Shown in pieces: positions 23,511 to 35,882 of a stretch of 64,000 nucleotides of DNA. The notes beneath the pieces are model-generated. The model made no database searches. It was not told where the DNA came from and saw only the letters and a list, made by a program, of their open reading frames with translations. The stretch spans positions 168,478 through 232,477 of the forward strand of contig MNCI01004147.1 in NCBI GenBank assembly GCA_015680685.1, written 5' to 3'. The translations under genes were made by a program, and so were the position numbers. The number at the start of each line of letters is the position of its first letter. The first letter of the stretch is position 1. The DNA is from Gnetum montanum. Its lineage: Eukaryota > Streptophyta > Gnetopsida > Gnetales > Gnetaceae.

Positions 23511-25476
23511 GATGAATTTACAGTATGTTAGACAATAGAAAAAGATAGTTTCTTGTAATATAATAGATAAAGTCAAGTTAGATTTTGAAAACGAATCCAA
23601 AAATACTAGAATCCTAATGTAAAACTTGTAGAAATTTTAGTGTCAATGACACAATAGGTTTCTAAAAGAGCATCAACACAATCCTAGCCTTAGTTTGAAT
23701 TTGAATATGTAGCAACTAAACTTAAATTAAAAATGTAGAAATATTCAAAAGTTATTACTCTTTATAAGAATTTGATTTAAATAAAAAAGATAGTTTATTA
23801 AAGAGAGACGAACTACTCTTCTTCACATACTCAATAAAGAACTAAGAAAGTTTTGAAAGCTACTTCATAAAAGGGAAAGATTGAGACTAAAATTTTCCTT
23901 TTATGATATTTTGCAACTTTATAAAAATTTGTGTCAAGGTAAGGGGAATTGGTAGGGTATCAGAAGGATAATGACAAACTCTTCATCTCTTTTGAGGACA
24001 CTCTTCATGGCATTAAAAGACTAGCCTCAGGTAACACAATTAATGCAACAAGAATATATGGAGAAATGGTTTACTTGGGAAGGACCTTTAGTAGGGTAAA
24101 CAATTTGGAAAATTCTAAACCATACTTTTCAAATTAGTTTAGATAAAGAATGATGCATTAAAAAAGCTATTTTTCTCTTCAAAAAAGAAAATAAATTTTA
24201 TTTAAATATCTTATTAACTATACAAAAGGGTAAAATAAATGAACTTTTATTTCCTTTGTAGATTTCTCTAAAGCATATGATTCAATTATTCGAAGTAAGC
24301 TATGGAAATGATTATAAGGCATAGGTACTTCTTCACCTTTATTATCTACTATTTAAACTCTTTATTAAGAGGCACATATACAGATCATAGATCATCACTT
24401 ATAAAAAAAATTTTACATAATGATATTGGGGTGAAACCAGGTTGTCCTCTTTTGCCTATACTTTTTGGTATTTTTATTGATGAACTTGAGAAGTGTATGT
24501 AGAAAATTCTAGGGAGACACTCTATTAAAATCAATGAAAACTTGGTTAATCTTTTACTATATTATTAATAATGTAGCTCTCCTCTCTAATTCTAAAGAAG
24601 GTATGCAAAAAATGCTCATTATTTTTGATACTTTCTGCCAATAGTCAAGAATAAAGTTCATGTGCAAGAAACCAAAATTATAGTATGTGACACTAGGAAT
24701 AATGATTACTCTTTCATTATTGGGAAGGACCAATTAAATATGACACTAACTTATAGGTGCCTTAGTCTAATTGTTTCTCACACTTACAAGTGTTGTGAGA
24801 GGTGTGCATCAAATAGAGGATTATAAGCAAATCTTAGCCTTATTTGATTTGAAAAGTAAATGTTAGAAGGAAGCTATCTTAGCCTAGGACATCCAAAATA
24901 GTTATTTTATTCCATTATGCAACCAACCATTTTTTGTATGGGTGTGCAATATGGGATCCTAAACTTGCTAGCAAAAATTGAAAGAAAATAAAAAAAGTTT
25001 AGAAACATTTTTTCGTAAAATAATTTCAAGTTAAAAGGTAGATATAATATGATTTTTTGCCTCTTGAAGTAGATATGATGCCCTTAGAGATAAAAGGATT
25101 TTATCAATTTATAGCATATGTTCATAGTCTCTCTGGTAGCAACTAAATTTTTTTAAGGAAGTCTTAGTTGGTACACAATAGAAATAATAGTTTTATGAGA
25201 GAATGATATGACACATAACATTGAGATATATATTCTACATTATGATATAAGGAAACTTTGTAATAGTATTAAAAATAAGACACTTTTGCATATTTGTAGT
25301 AACCCCAACAAGAAAGAAATAATTCTAACTGGATAGTAGTAGAGGAGGCATAAAAAAAGCAACATATTTATTTGTTCATATATCCTATCACTTACAATGT
25401 CCTTTTTCTTTGTAAGGAAACTGAGATTGTGAGCATAATTCTTACCCACATGGCAAGGTAGATGGGACCTACTAAA
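23511..25476 (+). pseudogene. LINE copy B reverse transcriptase, degenerate
   Basis: After a linker (ELRKF.KLLHKRERL..KFSF near 23840-23900), the RT core is recognisable: FVDFSKAYDSII (24255-24295), DIGVKPGCPLLPILFGIFID followed by ELEKCM (24420-24500), then LLLYY**CSSPL in place of the YADD box near 24555-24585, and KVHVQETKIIVC with LTYRCLSLIVSHTYK (24650-24790). The YADD metal-binding box appears lost. The GVKQGCPLSP..FGIYIDELE type occurs in RTE/CR1-like LINEs of plants. E3 interrupts the element at 25476 and the C-terminal end resumes at 43496. Confidence 0.75.
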
Positions 25477-26360
25477 TGATGAGTGGTGGAGCAATCCCAA
25501 CACTCTACCATACAATTCATGAGTGCTAGTGTGTAACCAAATTGTAATTTGCAAATGGACAATGTAATTATGCCAATAATTGATATTAAGCTCATGATTG
25601 TTGTATTCTCATGTTGAGTTAGTGAAGTCTAAGTGTATGGTTTAACTCATACTGAGGCATATGTTATGTGATGTTGTGAGGCTCATTTTACTTCTAAGTG
25701 TAAAAATAATGGAAATGAAATGAAATGCTAAATCTAAGTAATGACAAGAATATAAATCTATTATATCCTATAACAATGAGCATTCATTCTTAGTTTACCA
25801 GACACACCTTAGACTCATGTAACTATTACTAGGATCACCAAGTGAATTCACCGTTGAGCGAATCAAGTGAAACCACTACTAGGTTACCAAATGATTGCAT
25901 TTTAATGCTCAAAACTAGTCATACTCATTTGACTTTACTAATGAACAAGTAAAATAAACTACTTTGAAAATGTAAATGATTAAGCTAAGAAAACATGGAA
26001 ATTATTCTAAGTAAACAAATAAAACCAAGTGGATACTACAACGATGGAGAACAATCTCGATCTTTATTGCCATCATGAACTATGTCCAAGTAAAATTCAC
26101 TCAAATAAATATTTTTTTCAACTACTAAACATCACATTTTAGGAATTCACTCTATCACTAACTAAGAAAACAAATTGTAAGAGTTTTCCTAAGACTTGGA
26201 ATGAAATGTTGTTGATCATGCATCTAAGTATCAGTATTTATAGGGCCACATGCATCCTGAGATACCATATCAACAATGATGTAGCATGGGTTATGACATC
26301 ATTGCTATGATGTAGCATGGGCTATGACATCATGGGTTATGAGAAAAGTTGACTTTATCA
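25477..26360 (-). mobile_element. E3 3' LTR (884 bp)
   Basis: From TGATGAGTGGTGGAGCAATCC to GACTTTATCA at 26360. The U3 holds two copies of a roughly 31-bp unit with ATGATGTAGCATGGG and TATGACATCAT (26276-26335) above a minus-strand TATA box (CTATAAATACTG, near 26235-26246). The facing part of the 5' LTR (43401-43495) lacks these units. A purine-rich CATGGGATTA (minus) lies directly at the LTR border (26361-26370). Confidence 0.85.
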
Positions 26361-26569
26361 TAATCCCATGACTGACTAGAAACTCATCCTCAAGTTAAAA
26401 TAAAATGGGGATAGAGTTCCTTACAAAATTGGGAAGTAGACTTGACTTGACATGACTAACTGGCTATTTACATGACTTAGAATGCCATAGTGGTATTTTA
26501 CAAAATGACACAATTATATGACAAAAAAAATTTGAAGTAGCATGTTGTAGTTCATGTTCTAGGTAATAG

Positions 26570-29331
26570 AGGCTCTTCCATTAGCTTCTTTCCCTTGTTG
26601 TCAGGCTTCTAAAATTGGTAGTGGTTTAGGAGCACTTGAAGCTTCTCTTCTTCTATCCTTAGGTCATGTATCATCAACACTTGTTGTGTGACATTGGATA
26701 GAGCAAGTACATCCCATGGGCATGTCAGTTGCAGAAACATTTTATTTGTTTTTACATACTTGACTATAAACTATTGTGTCTCTTCTTTAAATGTTGTGGC
26801 CATCTTTCTAAGTTCTTGGTAGTCTGAAATTTAATGCACCAAGTTTGCTATTGCATCCTTCTACCATTGGTAGCTAGCCTTAATGATTTCTAGCTCTAAG
26901 TTAGACACGTGTAGTTTCTACAATGCATCTTTTCTATCGGCAAACTCCTTTTCATATAAGGCATACGACTGCTACCTACTACTCTAACTCATTTCTGGGC
27001 CTACCTACTATTAACATGACTAGATTAGCATATCAGAGGTTTACAAATTCCATGTACTTTGTAAGGTATTCTATCTACAAGTCCTTATTCTTCACTTCAA
27101 CATGGTGGACATGGGCAAGACTATCCAAGATGGGTTGTCAATATGGATTTTGAGTAGAGGGGGAACTAATTTTGGCTTTCACCATTTGGATTTCTTTTTC
27201 ATTTATTTTTTTATACATGCCCACCTGGTCCCTAAAATGCTCCTTTAGTTGTTCATGTTTCTTGGCCTCATTCTACCATGCACTGATTTCTATTGCAAAT
27301 TTCTGAAGAATGGCGTGAACTTCTTCCATTGATAAGTTTTTGTTCTCCTTAATCAAGTGACTCATATCTTAATTGATGAATGCTTTCTTTGAGAACATTT
27401 TTTTGCTTATCTACATTTTTCAACCCTGTATTATTACTAGCAAGTTGTTTGTTCTCTTCCTATAATGTTGTGAGTGCTTTGGCATGTGCATACATTTAAG
27501 CTTTAGCCATTGATGCATCCTACATTGCCTTCTTCTTCTCTCTTTCCATTTGCATGTTGTGGATAATCAATTGCCTCACATGATTAGTTCTAAATTGTTC
27601 AAGTTGGTCAAGTTCTATGAACTATGTAAGGCCTCTTTTTTTAGCTCTTAGATTTGCTAACTTTTCTTGTAAATGATGCACCTCATTCACTGTGTATTCA
27701 ACTCTAGTTTTTTCCATGACCAACTTCCCCTTTATGGCTATCAAATTAAACTAGATTGTAGTGATATAATTGTGGATATCAAAAATATTTTGCATAACTT
27801 CACCTGTCTGCAGTAATCTGTCCAAAAATTCATGTTCTACAAGAGTCATTGAGGTTCCAACAAGCATTTAAGCATTCCTTACTCCAGAGATATTAACCAA
27901 TGACACGATGGGTATATTAAATGATTCCATAATATGATCAATGATGACCTTTCTAACTCCTACTACATCTTGGTGTTACATGATCATAATTGTGGCACCT
28001 TCAGCAATTTCAAGCATGACTTGGAATGATGCAGCATTCTTGAAAATTTTTTGTGCCTAGTTATCATTTCCTCCTATCTAGAGTGACACCTGCCTACTTG
28101 CTACATCTATTGATATGACAGGCCTAACAAAGCTCTTCCATACTTTGTATAAATTCATCCCCTCTCTTGTTCCCCAACTCATGTTTTATGCAATTTGTTG
28201 AAGGTGACTCATAGATGGTTTATAGTCTTGTGGTGGTGACAGTGGTACTTGTTGTTGTTGTTGCTATTGTTGTTGCTATTATTGTTCAACTTACAACTAG
28301 TTGTTAGGTCCTTCTTGTTGCTACTAACTGATAGTGGTAATGTTACCAGCATGAGTGGAACCTACAACTCCCTTGGTGCTTGCTAACTTCTCTAGCCAAT
28401 CTTTCTTTGGTGGTACTAGCTTAAACATCTTTGCATAGGAAGCATTTTGGGCCTTCCTTGAAACATCATTGGTATATCACAAGATTTTTTCTTATCAACA
28501 CAACTTCCTAATGAGGCAAGAAAATGGACGTGTCAATTTCCCTACATTCTTCTCTTCAAACCACCTTTGGATTTTGAGGAAGAAAAAATGGGCAACGTTG
28601 GCATTAAGTTTTTCCATTAGAATGACACTTCCTCTAGTAATGTATGTTAATATTCTTTTTTTCCTTTTGGTTAGGAACAAATGGTAGGTTTCAATCTTGA
28701 AATCTATCTTTTCTTTAGCTATGAGCTCATTATAAACCTTGTCTTCTTTACCATATGCTATTTTTAACCACAACCTCTTGGCATTAGTGTTTGACCTTGT
28801 TGAAATTTATGCCACATTGGCTCCTTCATTTGGAACGTTGAGGGCCTTAGTGATTTCCTCTACTAAATATGGCATAAAAACTCCTTCAATTTTCACTATC
28901 ACATTAGCTTATTTGTTTTACCAAAATTGATAAGTTTCTCTCAAATACCATTAATCATTGTTGGTTAGGGTAGGCCATATGGGGGACACTTGGAGTTGCA
29001 TCTTCATCGCTTCTAGAGCAAACTCCATGAAAGAATAAAATTTCAACTCCACAATGATTGTGGACATGATGGATTTTTCCTATATGGCTTAGAGGCATTT
29101 TGGAGATAGCATCAGGCACTACCCTTGTTCAGGTACTGTTGGGACTTCTGCCTCTCCTTGGGTTGAGTGCTTAGTGGTAGGAGTTTATTGATGGATACTG
29201 TATGATTGGGCCTCTTGCTTTGCATGCTCTTCCTAGGGAGTTTGTTCTCTTGCTTGGCCTCTCCTACAACCTCTTGGTCTTTTGCTCCCATGTTGGGAAG
29301 GTCTTTTAGCTACTAGTCTCTTTAGGACCAT
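26570..29331 (-). pseudogene. E3 ORF2 (env-position accessory protein), degenerate
   Basis: The start at 29331 (MVLKR...KRPSQHGSKRPR, basic N-terminus) is inferred from E5. The N-terminal domain, with a longest open part at 28495-28773, reads WLKIAYGKEDKVYNELIAKE, FKIETYHLF, YITRGSVILM, IQRWFEEKNVGKLTRPFSCL and IRKLC, collinear with E5's 385-residue frame. The middle contains a Gln run (28250-28285). A later block aligns as MSWGTREG...SIDVASRQVSL and IIDHIMESFNIPIV. The last third encodes long Glu/Lys/Gln-rich coiled-coil stretches. The domain type resembles the 'putative plant transposon protein' family of Gypsy ORFs; function unknown. Many stops. Confidence 0.7.
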
Positions 29332-29350
29332 CTACAGTTAACAAGGGCTT
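29332..29350 (-). promoter_or_regulatory. Splice-acceptor-like sequence directly before E3 ORF2 ATG
   Basis: Element-strand CTTGTTAACTGTAG abuts the ORF2 ATG; GTTAAC is a plausible plant branch point about 12-18 nt upstream of the TAG. E5 has the same arrangement with TTACTAA and GATTGCAG. Confidence 0.45.
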
Positions 29351-29689
29351 GAAATTATTAAAGTGTTTACATTAGTTCTTAATAGTCTTTATCATCCTTA
29401 TATTCTTAGTTAGATCAAGTTCTTATCTTATTATGATTGTAGAGTTAGAAAACTTTTCAAAAAGAAATTCCTTAAGTGTTATATCTTTAATTACTTATTA
29501 CCTTCCACAGTTATCATTTTCTTGCTTATTGCACCTTGAAATAGTTGGTATGGTCAATTAGAAGAATTAGCTAAGTCCTTTGGCTTAAGTTTGATTGATT
29601 AATGATAAGGTTCTTATTATTTCCTTATAATTACCCTTTATAGTATCTTCTAGGTGTTAGAAATTTTTGGCTCAAATTTTTAGGTGTAC

Positions 29690-29720
29690 CACACAATGTA
29701 CCCTCCCACAACTAAGTTGA
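29690..29720 (-). other. Conserved purine-rich block upstream of E3 ORF2
   Basis: Element strand reads CTTAGTTGTGGGAGGGTACA, close to E5's block at 57090-57110 (CTTAGTCATGGGGAAGGGGT, then ACAC) and similar to the polypurine tract before the 3' LTR. It could be an internal polypurine tract or contain a weak splice donor (GGGTACA). Confidence 0.4.
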
Positions 29721-29877
29721 GTACTTAGGGATCAACAAGGTTCAAGAATTTTAAAAATTGGAGCTATGAGGACAAAGATAGGGCCTTGGGAAGTTAGTGT
29801 GCAAGAGTTTTGAGGAAAAACTAAAAAAACTTCTCTTGCTAGAAAATGAAGGAATGAAAAATTTCACTAACTCCCAT

Positions 29878-29945
29878 GCATATATATACTATTTTTATGT
29901 ATGTGACATTGTAGGGGCTATAATGTTGTAGCTACGACATCACCA
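29878..29945 (-). promoter_or_regulatory. U3-like internal promoter module upstream of E3 ORF2
   Basis: On the element strand, GATGTCGTAGCTACAAC and CCTACAATGTCACATAC precede a TATA box (AGTATATATATGC, 29879-29890). The motif type GATGTAG/GACATCA is that of E3's own U3 at 26276-26335. The TATA box lies about 550 bases upstream of the ORF2 ATG. Promoter function is inferred from this resemblance and from the parallel module in E5. Confidence 0.45.
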
Positions 29946-31500
29946 TCAAAAAATTTCAAATTTTCATTGAATTTTCCAAGAAAAAAGAAGTCAATTGGAA
30001 TGTTTAAAAGATGTGAAGCTTGTACAAAGGGTTTTGGACCATTAATGATGCACAGTTTTTGGGAATTTGACATTCAAAGTTCATAAGTAAGAAATATTGA
30101 GCAACAAAAGTTTATTGAATGGATACTAGATGGGTTTAGAATTTCAAATGTATGCATAGATTAGTAGATGATATGGGAAGTATTTATTGGATCTTAAGGC
30201 ACAAGATGATGTGGAATTGCTTGTCAAGTATGAAATATAAGAGTTATACAAGTGGATCCTCCCCAAAGCAAGCTCCAGCCCTTAGTGCCCTTGTATAACC
30301 ATGCCTAAAAATGTCTGTAGGCACTCAAGGAGTTGAATGTAAGACATACCTATCTAGCAAAACACATATGTTAATATCACTAGATTGGGAAAATAACACT
30401 ATACTATATAAAACCATAAAGTTATGATTAAATATATAGTGAGGTGAGATGGACTATAGAATGGATTGCTGAAATCGGGATCTGAGGTATCTTACCATAT
30501 GCATAATGAATTCTTGTGTGTAATATGTGGTTAAAGTAATCGTTGGCCCTTCTTTCCAAGATTCAAACCAAGTCCAAGCCACTTTCCAATGACATCACAT
30601 TGTTTCATCCCTGGGAGTCACAACCATAAGACTACCACTATTCCAAGGAGTATTACCACTTGGTGTGTTGTTCAAGAAAGGAGTTTATTCATTACACTCT
30701 TTTATTTTTGAGATTCTTGAGAAGTCACCTACCTTTAGACATGGGTAACATGTCTTTCCAGTGGGACTCGTAGAAATTTATTCTATGCATGGATTTTATT
30801 TTAACCATGTCAACCTTACCAAAGGACTACCTTCAAGCATGGGTAACATGTCTTTCCAGTGACATGGTAAGGTAGCATTTATTGTACTCTTACTCCCATT
30901 TTTCATTAGATCTACAAGAAAATAATACATCCTTAATAATAGGATAGAACTCACAGTAATAATCCAAGAGAATCCTCAAGTCCCTTTGATGTCATACCCT
31001 TGTCATTCCCACTTGGTTCTTCACTTTTTTGTCCAGGCCTAGTGATCACAGGTTTATTCTTAGTTTTATTGTGAGAAGAATATCGTTATGGCCATGGTAA
31101 GAACCTCTTATTATTGGAATGGATGGATGGATGGATGTCATCATCTCACTGTATAGGTAATTAGTCCCTTATGATTAGATAATATAGAGAAATCTTCACC
31201 TTATTGGGACTACATCTTGCTTTATTCCTTACACTTTATTGAAAAATTAACAAAAATATGCCCAAAATGGATAATGAAATTTATAGAAAAATCGTAAAAT
31301 AAAAGAGGAATTTGGAAAATATTAAAGTATATTAAAAGATTAACAAATGAAAATGTATAAAAGAATGAAAAGATATCAAAGAATGTGAAAATTAGTAAGA
31401 AACATGAAAAGGTATAACAAGAAATTATAAACCAAAAAGAATTAGAAAACAAAAATTTGAAAAGCACTTATTAATTTCTAAGTCAAGATAAGGTAGCTCC
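29946..31500 (-). mobile_element. E3 non-coding spacer between gag-protease and ORF2
   Basis: In element sense it holds a T-rich tract (31222-31470), a GGAT micro-repeat (31115-31140), the block CTGGAAAGACATGTTACCCATG (two occurrences, near 30740-30765 and 30835-30865) that E4 and E5 also contain, and the hairpin at 30243-30299. I see no coding region. Confidence 0.6.
30243..30299. other. Conserved hairpin block, E3 copy, with compensatory change
   Basis: Arms GTTATACAAG and CTTGTATAAC are perfectly complementary. In E0 and E5 the left arm is GTTATGCAAG, and in E0 the right arm is CTTGCATAAT, so the G-C pair at this position has become A-T on both sides here. Confidence 0.6.
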
Positions 31501-32420
31501 TTCATGACTGAACTCATGGACGAGTGTTCAGAAAATGGATCCTAGATCACTTCGATCATACTCTCTAGGTTTCTCATTTACCACCCTTAGTGATTTAGTT
31601 TTTTGGTTATTATCCCATGTAATCTTAATGGTCATTGAATTTTGATCATCTAAGGCTATATATCCTGTTGGACTAGATGGTCCTTCAATCTTAAAAGGTC
31701 TAACTATACTCTTTTGTTTATTCTTAAATTTGAATTTTAAGTCTTCATTTCCATTATCTGTTGGTATATGATTATGGTTTAGGTTTTCCTTCTATGAGTT
31801 CTTAGTTTGGATCATTCTCTTAGGACAGGAGTTAATAAGTGAGTTAGACATTTCCATGCATGTTTTAGAAAATCTTATCTTCTTAGTTTTTATCCACTGG
31901 GTGTCTTTTGGTTTAGTGGTCCTTGTTCCTATTTGTACATACACTTTTTTTCTTTCATCTATTATGAGCTAGTGTAGGGATTGTGTTTACATTCTGAAGT
32001 TTTAGTCCACAACTGATCATTGGTAATGCAAGGAATTCTTAATGTATGTATGTCTCCTTGCTCACCTTCCTTATAGATTTCCATGGATAAATCTCTCATT
32101 CCTAACTTAGCATCTATTGTGCTAAGCCATGCTATTCCCATAATAATCGAAAATTCCTTTCTATCATTCTTCACATTGATCACTAAGAAATCTGTTGGAT
32201 AAGACCACCCATTGATAATGGTCATCACATCTTCTATCTATCCAAAAGGAGTGGTGTTAGATTGATCTACTAGCTTTAGCTTGATGTTGCACTTCTTTAA
32301 GGGCAGTAGGTTCCATGCCTTCTATGTTTCTTGAGATATCAAATTTACTTTAGAACTTGAATCTAGTAGAGCCTTACATGGTGAATTTCCAGCTACTTGT
32401 AAATGAATCAAAGGAATTCT
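31501..32420 (-). pseudogene. E3 aspartic protease and following tail, degenerate
   Basis: ALLDSSSKVNLI (about 32345-32385) aligns with the retropepsin active site but has D-S-S instead of D-S-G. The rest is well preserved: DVMTIINGWSYPTDFLVINV and FSIIMGIAWLSTIDA (32110-32240). After it come KPKDTQWIKTKK (31880-31920), shared with the gag tails of E0 and E4, and a segment IEGPSSPTGYIALDDQNSM (31610-31680) that I do not recognise. RT does not follow. The catalytic change and stops indicate an inactive copy. Confidence 0.7.
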
Positions 32421-35025
32421 AGGGTCTATTCTTGTCTTGGGAAGTGTCCTTACCTTTATCCAATCTGATACTATATCTGTTAGCATGACAGTTGTAAGTT
32501 TCTTATCTAATTATTATGGAAGCATAGTTTTTGCAGCATGATTCTTCATATAAGGAACATGATTCAATGAAGTCTTAACTCTACTAACCTTTTCTAGACT
32601 TATCCTAAATAAAGGATGTTTTCTCAATTTTTCTTTAGTGTTGCTGATATGATCCTCTTTCTATATATTTACTGCCATTATTGCACTTTTTTCCTAAGGA
32701 TGTGATGGTAACTCACCTTGTATTGTAGGTGGTGGTACTGGCAGTAGAGGGTTCGAATGTTGACTTAATGGACCAACTGTTGTTTGATGTACATATGGGT
32801 TGGAGTCCATCCTTGGAGTGCTAGGCCTATAATACTTAGGTGGATGATATTGCAAAGTATGAACTAATGTATTTCTTGGAGATATCGAACATTGTACATA
32901 GTATCCATAAGGGTCTGGTTATCGATATGGGTGTTGTTGCCTTGGTGGTGGCATTGCCCATGATTGTGGTTGTTGCCACCATTGTTGATATTACTATTAT
33001 GGTTGTGGATAAGCTCTAGTTGGATAGCAAGCTAGTTGGAAGGTCTGTCAGTAGTTACCTTGAGGGTAAGGTAATTATTTTGGCATTTTCTTTTTAAGGA
33101 ATCTTGGATTAAGTGCATATGCCCTTGATTCTTGAAAATGTGCCATCATAGGAAAACATCCCTTAGGATGTTCGTACTGGCACATTGTACACCCTTCCTC
33201 ATCCTTTGAGCTTGAGTGAGAACATTCTACCACTAAAGCAACTTTTCCTTTTCATCCATAGTCTCTTTTCTTTTTCTTCTCCTTACCCTTATTCAAGGCT
33301 TGCTCAGTTCTTTCTTTTATAATTTTTAAGGCTATAGTAAATTTTTTATCCACTAAGTCCCACATCTTTTCGACATTGGTTGCTATGTCATTAACAAACT
33401 TTTGAATTGGTAGAGTCTTTTTCTAAATCATCTCTTCCAAGTTTTCTTCCTCTTGTTATCACATACTTGTACATCTCTTTTTCAAATAGATGGATCTTGA
33501 TTGTACTCCTCAGTTGATTCTCTCTTTTTCAACTTGCCTTCTTCTTTCACCACTTGGTCAATTAGCCTCTAGATTCGATAGTTGGTCATTTTGGATAGTC
33601 TACCTTGGGCATAAACCCCAAGGGTTTCTTTAGTTTTATTCCTTAGCCCATCAACAATATGCCTAGGCTACTTCCTTTGGGAAAATTCATGGCTTGGGCA
33701 CCTATGTAGAAGAGAGTAGTATTTGTCCATCATCACATGAAGGGATTCATGGATCCCTTTCTTCCAACCCTGGATCTACTTTTTGAGATTAAACACTTCA
33801 GAGTAGGTTTTGTATTTTTCATTGAAAATTTCAAGCATGGTACTCCACCTTCTAATTGATTTAGGTTCTAACGATTTGTACCAACTTTCTACCTCCTTGA
33901 TGAGTATCTAAGGGAATAATTTAAGTTTTTTCCAATCACTTTTGATATTTTGTAGGGCACATGCATTGTGAAATGCTTGAAGGTAATGTCATGGATCCAC
34001 ATTATATCCACCTTTAAGCTTAAGAATATTGTTCATATCAAGTCGCTTGATGCAACTCTCTCACATGCGTGGATGGAATATATATAGCTTCCCTTATGTT
34101 GATCATGCTGCGAGTAGCCAATAAGGGTTCTTTGCAATCACAAGGTTCGTATGCTCAATTGCAGTGATGCCCCCTTTGAAACTCATATCTCTCTCTTTCT
34201 TCACATCTATCCCTATTCCTTCATGGTTCACACTCTTCATCTTCTTCATCAAGGTGTCTTGGAAAATACTCATGTCTATCATGAGCTCGATGTCTTTCTT
34301 GTCATGATTTATATACCTTTGTTCCCTTATGTCAGATTCCATCAACGATTGTAAGGAGGAAGACAAAATAGTTGGAGAACAAAGTTGACTAGTTATCCTT
34401 CTATGACTCTGGAGTTCGTCTCTTTGTGATCTAGCAGAAACCCTAGGCTTTAATTCCTACTTGTACTTAGAGTCTTTTGCTTCTCTTCTTTGAGTCTCTA
34501 TGTGGGCTTAATGTAGTTGCACCTTGACAGGTTCTTCTAGACGAATAATAAGCATTTGGGAATGGACTTCATGATCATGGTGGAGTTTCTCTACTACAAA
34601 TGCATCACCATCAAGTTCTTCTAAGATAATAGGAAAGTTAACCTACTTTTCCTTGTTATGCTCATGTTTGGTTTCCATAGCAATGTCTCTTTGCACTTAT
34701 GCCTCTATGAGTTGATAGGGTCTTGTCATGTGTTTGGTCACATGATACCCTTCTTACGCATGACGTAGATTTATTCCCCTTAAATTTTTTTGAACCATGA
34801 TGGGTGTTAAATGCTCTAGAGGTAAAATTATGTTGCCTTGTAGGTCTCTCCACCTCATTTTCTCATCTTGGTAAAAGATGAATGTGAAATCAGGTTAGTA
34901 TGGATCATTGTGAGCATATGAGATTTTTGTTTGCATAGGCATACTCTGGTTTTTATCGTCATTTGTTTTATCATTACTCCTTTGTAATTCTTTGGCAAGT
35001 GATAGTTTTACTTAGTTGAAGCCAT
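32421..35025 (-). pseudogene. E3 gag, degenerate
   Basis: Start assigned at 35025 (ATGGCTTCAACT), about 125 bases after the primer site, as in E0, E1 and E4. It has CKEPLLATRSMINIREAIYI (34080-34145), an NFQ(W)K-type capsid stretch near 33800-33850, QGLCP..TLG-like residues around 33610-33640, Lys/Glu-rich C-terminal sequence (33240-33560) and a Tyr/Pro/Gln-rich tail (32720-33060). More broken than the other Gag copies; stops occur about every 15-30 codons. Confidence 0.7.
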
Positions 35026-35151
35026 GTTATATACGTGAAACTTGGTTAAGTGTGTGTGTTATTTGAATTATTTAAAGATATGAAGATTGACTTTATATTT
35101 CTTAATACAATGAACTTTGTAAGCTCAATTACTTATCACACATTGACACAT

Positions 35152-35168
35152 CCCCGACAATGGCACCA
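35152..35168 (-). other. E3 primer-binding site (tRNA-Asp type)
   Basis: Minus-strand TGGTGCCATTGTCGGGG differs from the tRNA-Asp(GTC) complement TGGCGCCGTTGCCGGGG at three positions (two C-to-T, one G-to-A). One spacer base separates it from the LTR. It is among the best preserved primer sites in the window. Confidence 0.85.
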
Positions 35169-35169
35169 A

Positions 35170-35882
35170 TGATGAGTAGTAGAGCCATGCCAACACCCTA
35201 CCATACAAGTCATGAGTGCTAGTACATGACCAAATAATAATTCATGGATGGACAATGTAATTATGTAAGTAATTGATGTTAAGCTCATGATTGTTGTCTT
35301 CTCACTTGAGTTAGTGAAGTCTAAGTGTATGGTTTAACTCACAGTAAGACGTATGTTATGTGATGTTGCGAGCCTCATCTTACTTCTAAGTATAAACATA
35401 ATAGAAATGAAATTAAATGCTAAATCTAAGTAATGAAAAGAATGTAAATCTATTCTATCTTATAGCAATAAGCATCCATTACTAGTTTACCAGACACACA
35501 TTGGACTCATGTAGTCATTACTGGGATTACCAAGTGAATGCACCACTAAGCGAATCAAGTGAAACCACTACTAAGTTACCAAACAATTACACTTTAATGT
35601 TCATAGCTAGTCATACACATTTGGGCTTACAAATGAATAGGTAAAATAAAGTGCTTTGAAAATGATTCTAAGAAAACATGAAAATTATTCTAAGTAAAAA
35701 AAATAAAACTAAGTGGATGCTGTAATGATGGAAAGAAATCTTGATCTTTATTATTGTCATGAATCATGTGAAAGTATAATTCACTCAAATAAAGATTCTT
35801 TTGAACTACTAAACATTACACTATAGACATTCACTCTATCACTAACTAAGAAAACAAATTGCAAGAGTTTTCCTAAGACTTA
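35170..35882 (-). mobile_element. E3 5' LTR, inner part (continues at 43401-43495)
   Basis: Begins TGATGAGTAGTAGAGCCATGCC and is collinear with 25477-26195. It stops at AAGACTTA, where E4 starts; the U3 part resumes at 43401 with GAATGAAAAGTTGTTGATTA, matching 26203 onward. Confidence 0.85.

Noticed and set aside
25469-25476. Exact 5-bp target duplication for E3
   Set aside because: CTACT occurs on both sides, but on the left it is three bases away from the LTR end, so it is reported only as a likely, altered duplication.
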